A DNA stretch of 25,476 nucleotides from a virus. The stretch's first letter is position 1. Each line of letters begins with the position of its first letter. This document shows, piece after piece, positions 21,194 to 25,476 of the stretch. Where the stretch lies: the IMG/VR virus record IMGVR_UViG_3300044797_000169, positions 1 to 25,476 of that record. The stretch is one strand, 5' to 3'. A program made the translations under genes and the position numbers. The notes beneath the pieces were generated by a model. It ran no database searches, was not told where the DNA came from, and worked only from the letters and a program-made list of their open reading frames with translations.

Positions 21194-21396
21194 ACGCTCC
21201 AGTATTCGAAGGTACGCTAAGCCCAGATCCAAGACTTATGTCGACAGATGAGCTTAGAGATTTCGAACGATACGTTATTGAATATAAGAAATGGTGTTTG
21301 AAAACTTATGACAGATACATACTCTTCACAAACATGTCGAATAAGTCATCTCCGTACTTAAAAGAGCTTCATGAAAGGCAAAATAGCACCAAATGA
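21190..21396 (+). CDS. hypothetical 68-aa protein
   Basis: This is a small soluble 68-aa protein: MNAPVFEGTLSPDPRLMSTDELRDFERYVIEY..., with a helix in the middle (ELRDFERYVIEYKKW) and a polar C-terminus (LKELHERQNSTK). It overlaps the previous stop (ATGA) and the next start (ATGA), so it belongs to one translated cluster of small genes. No family is recognised. Confidence 0.6.
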   Translation: MNAPVFEGTLSPDPRLMSTDELRDFERYVIEYKKWCLKTYDRYILFTNMSNKSSPYLKELHERQNSTK

Positions 21397-21563
21397 AAAC
21401 TACAAAAGAATCCAAAAACTCATTTCGATGCATGGTTTGTAAAAAACGCTGCCTGCGCGGTAAAATAGTAACCTTCGGAGATGGCTACAAATTTAAGATA
21501 TGCCAAGCGATTCAATGCGAGATTGACGCCAAAAATGGACATTTTCTCCACATCAAAGATTAG
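21393..21563 (+). CDS. small zinc-knuckle-like protein (56 aa)
   Basis: A 56-codon open frame starts at the ATG at 21393, overlapping the previous TGA, and ends at the TAG at 21561-21563. The product begins MKTTKESKNSFRCMVCKKRC. Cys residues at about 13, 16 and 20 (CMVCKKRC), then 37 and 42 (KICQAIQC), with two His near the end (GHFLHIKD), suggest a metal-binding knuckle or ribbon. The overlapping start and coding look support it as a real gene even though it is short. A nucleic-acid or protein-binding regulator is plausible but unproven. Confidence 0.58.
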   Translation: MKTTKESKNSFRCMVCKKRCLRGKIVTFGDGYKFKICQAIQCEIDAKNGHFLHIKD

Positions 21564-21586
21564 ACTCACTATGTTATAATGAGCCC

Positions 21587-21802
21587 ATGACAATGGTAGA
21601 TCTCGAGGAACTTCTTAAACAGCTCAACGTGCCCTTGTCGTCGGGTTTAGACCTCACTACGCCAGATCAGCGTCAAAAACTCCACGACGGGGCTCCTATG
21701 CTTTTGAAAGCCCTTCATCTGGCGCAAGCCAGGCTTGAGCAACTCGGGGAAACTGAGCGCATTTTGGATGTTATAAAAACAGCGATTCGGTTGGCCGAAT
21801 AA
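21587..21802 (+). CDS. hypothetical 71-aa helical protein
   Basis: This 71-aa protein begins MTMVDLEELLKQLNVPLSSG and continues with TTPDQRQKLHDGAPMLLKALHLAQARLEQL, a helical, Leu-rich stretch. The 'L-x-x-GAP-x-LLKAL' part recalls the 'LIAAAP-x-LLE' segment of the 93-aa gene upstream. A TATAAT lies about ten bases upstream of the ATG, which could be an own -10 box, but I saw no matching -35 at proper spacing. The ribosome site is weak. It is the last plus-strand gene before the repeat-rich gap. Confidence 0.58.
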   Translation: MTMVDLEELLKQLNVPLSSGLDLTTPDQRQKLHDGAPMLLKALHLAQARLEQLGETERILDVIKTAIRLAE

Positions 21803-21836
21803 AGGGCTCGTACCGCAAGCACCGCAGGACGGAGTT

Positions 21837-21943
21837 TTCCATTACCGCTATATTCCATTACTCCTATACCCCTTTTCCCCCTTTATCTATTATATATATA
21901 TATCTACTTATAATATAGGTACTTAAGGTACTTGAGGTTATTT
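21837..21943. repeat. tandem iteron-like repeats and AT-rich tract, possible replication origin
   Basis: The 155-base gap between the convergent gene ends contains two tandem repeats. A 16-base unit occurs twice (21837-21852 and 21853-21868), as TTCCATTACCGCTATA and TTCCATTACTCCTATA (14 of 16 identical). A 9-base unit occurs twice plus a degenerate third copy (21917-21925 AGGTACTTA, 21926-21934 AGGTACTTG, 21935-21943 AGGTTATTT). Between them lie a pyrimidine tract and about 12 bases of alternating TA (21891-21902). Iterons beside an easily melted tract, next to the primase-helicase gene, are typical of origins; no experiment supports this here. Confidence 0.42.
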
Positions 21944-21957
21944 AATAATAAAAACAG

Positions 21958-24051
21958 CTAGTTATGCCAATTTTTCTTTCCGGTACGACTCCTATAGTCA
22001 TCAGTACTGGGTACTGCCAATGTCTCTTTAATTGCATCTGAGAAATACTGCACCGTACTATTGGATTTTTTGCTGCGCCCATGCATTTTTAAAATTCCCA
22101 AAATTTTCTTGGTTCCAATGCCAAAAACCTTCGAAATCTCCGGTACTACACTTTTCACGTCGCCAAACGTCAAAATGTCCATTGGATAGCTCCTTTTGTT
22201 ATCCCTAATAAGCCCGACATCTCTGTCCCACATCTCAAGCAGCTCTGGAATAATATCGACTTGTTCAAACTTTTCATTTCCCATTGAAACAGCATCCCAA
22301 GTTGAAGGTTTTGCCCAGAAATCAGCGTCAAAAAGAGCCTTAAATTGAGCTATTATTTGGGTTCCAAAATCCTTTGGGTAAGACCAATCGATGTCTTCAA
22401 TCTCAAAAACTGCGAATCTGCGATTCCCGGTTTCATCACGTAAAATGTCGTCAATATTGACTGAGCAAATAAATGACGCAACACATTTACGGGTATGAGA
22501 TTTTCTAGCGAACTTGGATCTGTATTTTGCCGTATTCCTAGTGATCATGTCCTTTAAGACTGCAACTGGCATAGAACCCGTTTGATCAAACTCCTCTATA
22601 TGTAAAACTAAAGACTCGGTGACTTGATCCCAACAATCGACTGGGTCACGAGCAACGCTGAATGATTGATGATAATGCTTAAAGCCAGATAATAGAGTTT
22701 TAAGCAGACGGTCTTTGCCAAGGCCTTGTTTACCTTTTAATATTATGCATCTGTTTTGCATATTTTCTGCATAAAGACGACGGAACACGTTAGCTCCCCA
22801 TTCCTTAAATGCATCCTCGAATACTGAAAAATCCCGGTCTTTAAACTTTATATATAGAGCAAGCTCCTTGATTCGATCTTTTCCATCCCACTTTGGAACC
22901 TCTATTAAGAGCTCATATGGTTTTTCCAAAATATAGCGGTCTAAATGCATTTGAACTTTATTTGGGTTTAGACCTTGGCTTGCGGCGTAAGACTTTATTG
23001 CATCTAGGTTGTTGAGAGGGCTTTGCCAATATTCACCGTCGAATTTTAAGAATTCCTTGGTGATGATGTCTTTTTTGGCACCTTTTAGGTGATCATCGAA
23101 GAATAATTTGTATGGATCATACAATTCGTCGGAAATTAAGGACAGTAACTCATCGTTTTTAGTATCCAACTGTCCTAATTGGCGAGCCACCTCTTCAAGT
23201 CCTTCCAAAATATGAAGATCATTAAAATCAGTGGGTTTGGTCGAAAGATCTTTAAACTTTGGAACAACAATTTTGGCTTTTATAGCTTTTGTAGCGCCGA
23301 AAGCAGCTGTGACACCTGGGTTTTTCTCTGTAAATTGATCATTATCAGCCGCAAATATTATTTCCGCTTGCGGATATTTCTTTCGGATTTCTTTGCCGAC
23401 TTCGAGCAGATTTCCAGCGTCAAACGCTGAAATTGTTAAACATCCTGTGGCTTGAAAGATGCTCGACGCAGTTGCGAAACCCTCACACATATATATTCTT
23501 GCACTCTCAAAAGGTCCTAAAGCGTGGAAGCAGCCTTTTTTTCTTTGACCGCTAAGGAAATATTTTTCACCTGTTGCAAGAATTCTTTGGTATCCCCAAA
23601 GCTTGCCGCCAACATCGCGCGTTGGAACAATGAGAGTGTCCCCAAAAGTTCTAGTTCCGCAGTGACCGATAATGAGTTTTCGATCGCAATACGGCGTTGA
23701 ATGAGTGTTACCAAATCCTTCAAAATCAACATTCGCTTTTGCAGCAACTTCATTTTGGAGTTGGATCTTTTCGATTTCAGCTTTCGTTTTTGCGTCTCTA
23801 AGTCTTTCATTAACGTCCTTTTTCTGCTCCTTAGTTAATACGGCATTCGTCCGATACTCTGCACGCTCTGAGCCATTCCAATCGCCAACAATAACAACCC
23901 TGTATGGCTCACCGGAATTAAGCTTAAATGCCTCAATTCCCCAAAACCAGCCGGTTTTATGACCGTTGCGGTTAAATCTATATATAGTTGCGTCTAATGG
24001 ATAAATTTGGTCGCAACCAAATGCGGCGAGAAACGCCGATAAGTCGTTCAT
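21958..24051 (-). CDS. primase-helicase with TOPRIM and VapE-like ATPase domains
   Basis: This is a 697-aa replication protein. After an N-terminal region and a coiled Lys/Glu stretch (75-105), the primase part has DTLIVPTRDVGGKLWGYQRI and a TOPRIM-type fold with ARIYMCEGFATASSI (E190) and IIFAADNDQ (DND at 236-238). The C-terminal half is a virulence-associated E/VapE-like helicase: VPKWDGKDRIKEL (385-397), Walker A GKQGLGKD (440-447), Walker B LVLHIEEFD (481-489), and SVNIDDILRDETGNRRF. It would unwind and prime at the phage origin. AGGGGGAC stands six bases before the ATG. The iteron-like block sits just past its 3' end. No zinc-binding domain is visible at the N-terminus. Confidence 0.87.
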   Translation of the reverse strand: MNDLSAFLAAFGCDQIYPLDATIYRFNRNGHKTGWFWGIEAFKLNSGEPYRVVIVGDWNGSERAEYRTNAVLTKEQKKDVNERLRDAKTKAEIEKIQLQNEVAAKANVDFEGFGNTHSTPYCDRKLIIGHCGTRTFGDTLIVPTRDVGGKLWGYQRILATGEKYFLSGQRKKGCFHALGPFESARIYMCEGFATASSIFQATGCLTISAFDAGNLLEVGKEIRKKYPQAEIIFAADNDQFTEKNPGVTAAFGATKAIKAKIVVPKFKDLSTKPTDFNDLHILEGLEEVARQLGQLDTKNDELLSLISDELYDPYKLFFDDHLKGAKKDIITKEFLKFDGEYWQSPLNNLDAIKSYAASQGLNPNKVQMHLDRYILEKPYELLIEVPKWDGKDRIKELALYIKFKDRDFSVFEDAFKEWGANVFRRLYAENMQNRCIILKGKQGLGKDRLLKTLLSGFKHYHQSFSVARDPVDCWDQVTESLVLHIEEFDQTGSMPVAVLKDMITRNTAKYRSKFARKSHTRKCVASFICSVNIDDILRDETGNRRFAVFEIEDIDWSYPKDFGTQIIAQFKALFDADFWAKPSTWDAVSMGNEKFEQVDIIPELLEMWDRDVGLIRDNKRSYPMDILTFGDVKSVVPEISKVFGIGTKKILGILKMHGRSKKSNSTVQYFSDAIKETLAVPSTDDYRSRTGKKNWHN

Positions 24052-24112
24052 TCTGTCCCCCTAGTAAATTTGTTTACCCCTCGAAGCTGTCTTTGCTGCT
24101 CCAACTAACGAA

Positions 24113-24141
24113 TTGATTTTTTAACAATCGGTGTGTAACTA
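24113..24141 (+). promoter_or_regulatory. possible plus-strand promoter for a small RNA
   Basis: TTGATT (24113-24118) and TAACTA (24136-24141) are 17 bases apart on the plus strand, in the 162-base gap after the primase start. A strong plus-strand terminator lies about 100 bases downstream, which is why this weak pair is worth noting. The -10 box is a poor match. Confidence 0.3.
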
Positions 24142-24147
24142 TTCAAT

Positions 24148-24242
24148 CTCCTGTCTCCGATGACTTTTTGCTCCAACAAAAATATTGGAAGATAAGACCT
24201 TGTGTTGACCCGGTTAATCTAAAAAACTAACCGGGTTTTTTA
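24148..24242 (+). ncRNA. candidate small RNA ending in an intrinsic terminator
   Basis: Between the possible promoter and the terminator a plus-strand transcript of about 95 bases would form. It carries an unpaired pyrimidine-rich TCTCCTGTCTCC near its 5' end, complementary to GGAG-type ribosome sites used by this phage; a 5-bp hairpin TCCAA/TTGGA (24172-24189); and the 9-bp terminator hairpin. It would be antisense to the end of the nuclease gene (24214-24242). No protein frame of note is present. This is inferred from promoter, anti-ribosome-site stretch and terminator only. Confidence 0.28.
24208..24242 (+). terminator. strong intrinsic terminator facing right, overlapping the nuclease 3' end
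   Basis: On the plus strand ACCCGGTTA pairs perfectly with TAACCGGGT over an 11-base loop, followed by TTTTTT. The minus strand lacks a T-run after the stem, so it works only for rightward transcription. The stem encodes the last residues of the minus-strand nuclease. It would stop plus-strand transcripts from entering that gene. Confidence 0.85.
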
Positions 24243-24729
24243 TTTTTGGTAAATTAATAAAAAGAAATTGTTTAGCGGCTTCTGTATTCTCATCTCTAAT
24301 TTTCATCCACTGTATATAGTAGGCTTTGAGAATATCGACACTATCCACGACGCATGAAAACGCACCATGGTTAATTTTAGATATTAAAAACTCTTGCTGT
24401 CTGAAATTACGCGAATTACCAAAAGTACTTAATTTTCCTTTAGCCTTAAATTCAATAAATACAGCTATGCCTTGATTTGTGGTGCCCATGCAGTCTGCAG
24501 TACCAGCGCGCATTGATGAGCTGATGTAACGACCAGCTGCTGGGTTATAAGTTGCTTTTGATTCATAAATGGACACGTCCCATCCTTGGGAGCGCATCCA
24601 AAGCAAACATTCTGTTTCAACTAATTTTTCTGGCTTCATATTTTTTCGCTTAGGACTAAGTGATTTCAATTGTCTTGCCGAATGACTAAGCACGGCGGCT
24701 TTAATTCTTTTTTTATATTCATCTGACAT
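24214..24729 (-). CDS. VRR-NUC-type nuclease
   Basis: This protein of about 171 aa has the VRR-NUC (PD-(D/E)XK superfamily) core in order: an N-terminal acidic helix KLVETECLLWMRSQGW, then RAGTADCMGTTNQGIAVFIEFKAKGK (catalytic D, and E-x-K in IEFKAK), then FRQQEFLISKINHGAFSCVV (the conserved Gln helix) and a final VDSVDIL segment. Such enzymes are used in phage recombination or replication for processing branched DNA. The start is uncertain: I take ATG at 24729, but GTG at 24762 adds 11 residues with Cys-rich TCCNC and neither has a ribosome site; an ATG at 24639 is a third option. The 3' end overlaps a terminator that faces the other way. Confidence 0.78.
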   Translation of the reverse strand: MSDEYKKRIKAAVLSHSARQLKSLSPKRKNMKPEKLVETECLLWMRSQGWDVSIYESKATYNPAAGRYISSSMRAGTADCMGTTNQGIAVFIEFKAKGKLSTFGNSRNFRQQEFLISKINHGAFSCVVDSVDILKAYYIQWMKIRDENTEAAKQFLFINLPKIKNPVSFLD

Positions 24730-24783
24730 AACGCAATTGCAGCAAGTAAAAACTTTTGACACAACAAAAATCTAAACATAAAC

Positions 24784-24795
24784 ATTGAGGTCAAT
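24784..24795. promoter_or_regulatory. operator-like inverted repeat in the divergent gap
   Basis: ATTGAGGTCAAT is an interrupted palindrome (ATTGA/TCAAT around GG) in the gap between the minus-strand nuclease and the plus-strand ATPase gene. Its position could let one protein control both divergent genes. It is short enough to occur by chance. Confidence 0.25.
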
Positions 24796-24819
24796 ATTTA
24801 AAAGGGTTGGGGCAAATAA

Positions 24820-25476
24820 ATGGAAATTATAAAAGGAAAGGTTAAAAAACCTTTCAATGTTATTTTATACGGGCTTCCCGGTATAGGCAAAAGCACGTGG
24901 GCATCAAAATCACCAAGACCAATATTTATCGGTGCAGAAGAAAACGACGAGCTAAATGTTTCAAGGTTAAAGCGTTGTGAGAGTTGGCCTGAATTCCTTG
25001 ATCAGGTTCAATTTCTAACTCGCTCCATGTCTGAATTCGATACGTTGGTTGTTGATACGCTGGACTCGGTTGAGAAACTTCTGCATCGCTGGGTTTTGCA
25101 GCAAGATCCAAAGTCTGCTGGATCCATGGCTCAATCTCATGGAGGTTATGGTCGGGCGTATGAGAAGGCTGAGTCGGAGTTTTTGAAACTTCGTTCTGTA
25201 TTTCAGGGTTTTCGCGATGCTGGGAAGGGTATAATTCTTCTTGCGCATTCGAATAGGACGTCGGCGACAGATACTGTATTAGGTCTTCAGCACGATACAT
25301 ATGAGATGTCGATTCATAAGAAGGCTCAAGCGGTGTTTGTTGACTGGGTGTCATGTGTGTTGTTTGGCACTTACATAGTTCATAAAGTGGACGATGACAA
25401 TTCGGACAAAGTATTTGCGATTGGCCAAGGTGAGAGAGTTGTTCTGACTGAGAAGAGACCAGGATTTCTCGCAAAG
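24820..25476 (+). CDS. RecA-like P-loop ATPase, Sak4/AAA_24-type (runs off right edge)
   Basis: An open frame starts at the ATG at 24820 and remains open to the right edge (219 codons). It begins MEIIKGKVKKPFNVILYGLP with Walker A GLPGIGKST (18-26), then IFIGAEENDELNVSRL, Walker B TLVVDTLDS (75-83), and AHSNRTSA (sensor-like) around residue 147. This is the pattern of phage AAA_24 / Sak4-type RecA-like ATPases, which act with single-strand-binding proteins in strand annealing. AAAAGGGTTGGGG lies upstream of the ATG. It is divergent from the VRR-NUC gene, so the two may form a recombination module. A minus-strand open frame over the same bases is only its shadow. Confidence 0.82.
   Translation, partial: MEIIKGKVKKPFNVILYGLPGIGKSTWASKSPRPIFIGAEENDELNVSRLKRCESWPEFLDQVQFLTRSMSEFDTLVVDTLDSVEKLLHRWVLQQDPKSAGSMAQSHGGYGRAYEKAESEFLKLRSVFQGFRDAGKGIILLAHSNRTSATDTVLGLQHDTYEMSIHKKAQAVFVDWVSCVLFGTYIVHKVDDDNSDKVFAIGQGERVVLTEKRPGFLAK

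Noticed and set aside
24926-25474. Minus-strand 182-codon open frame
   Set aside because: It lies opposite the RecA-like ATPase frame, which has Walker motifs and a ribosome site; the minus-strand product is Ser/Gln/Pro-rich and is a shadow.
1-25476. CRISPR array, insertion sequence or tRNA genes
   Set aside because: No spaced direct repeats of suitable length, no transposase motifs with terminal repeats, and no complete cloverleaf were seen on either strand.

Overview
The window is part of a tailed double-stranded DNA bacteriophage genome, AT-rich and probably podovirus-like. The portal is P22-sized (705 aa), a short head-tail adaptor is followed by a large stabilization/nozzle-like protein, and there is no tape-measure or tail-tube gene. 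A Gram-negative host is suggested by a probable inner-membrane/outer-membrane spanin pair and two lipobox proteins. No DNA or RNA polymerase, integrase or repressor is visible, so genus and lifestyle cannot be fixed from this stretch.

Layout. (1) Positions 1-19643, all on the minus strand, form one very compact late operon whose genes mostly overlap by 1-4 bases (ATGA or TAATG junctions). Read 5'->3' on the minus strand it runs: membrane/coiled-coil protein, truncated ParB-methylase protein, small terminase, terminase ATPase, three small genes, a DNA methyltransferase with an HNH endonuclease gene nested in it, terminase nuclease, two small genes, portal, acidic protein, scaffold, major capsid protein, a 149-aa gene, two paralogous probable decoration proteins, an intrinsic terminator, a glycine-rich adhesin-like protein, a small gene, a fibre-like protein with YadA-type heptads, a bifunctional glycosyltransferase, a small gene, head-tail adaptor, tail stabilization-like protein, a 111-aa protein, a GNAT acetyltransferase and the start of one more virion-type protein. 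(2) Positions 19644-21802, on the plus strand, hold small genes: a probable lysis/spanin group, a gene-free 380-base stretch with RNA-like secondary structure, a tiny lipoprotein and four small genes, one with a zinc-knuckle pattern. (3) Positions 21803-25476 are replication/recombination: an iteron-like, AT-rich block beside a TOPRIM/VapE-type primase-helicase (minus), a VRR-NUC-type nuclease (minus), and a divergent RecA-like/Sak4-like ATPase (plus) that runs off the window.

Main points of interest. The large terminase is encoded as two separate genes, ATPase and nuclease, split exactly between the domains and separated by about 2.3 kb of five genes. One of those genes is a methyltransferase that contains an HNH endonuclease gene in another reading frame while its own frame stays open throughout. 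Other candidates are a structured noncoding RNA after the spanin genes, a small RNA or antisense-facing terminator between primase and nuclease, and a possible replication origin with two families of tandem repeats. All functional calls come from reading motifs by eye; no database search was run.
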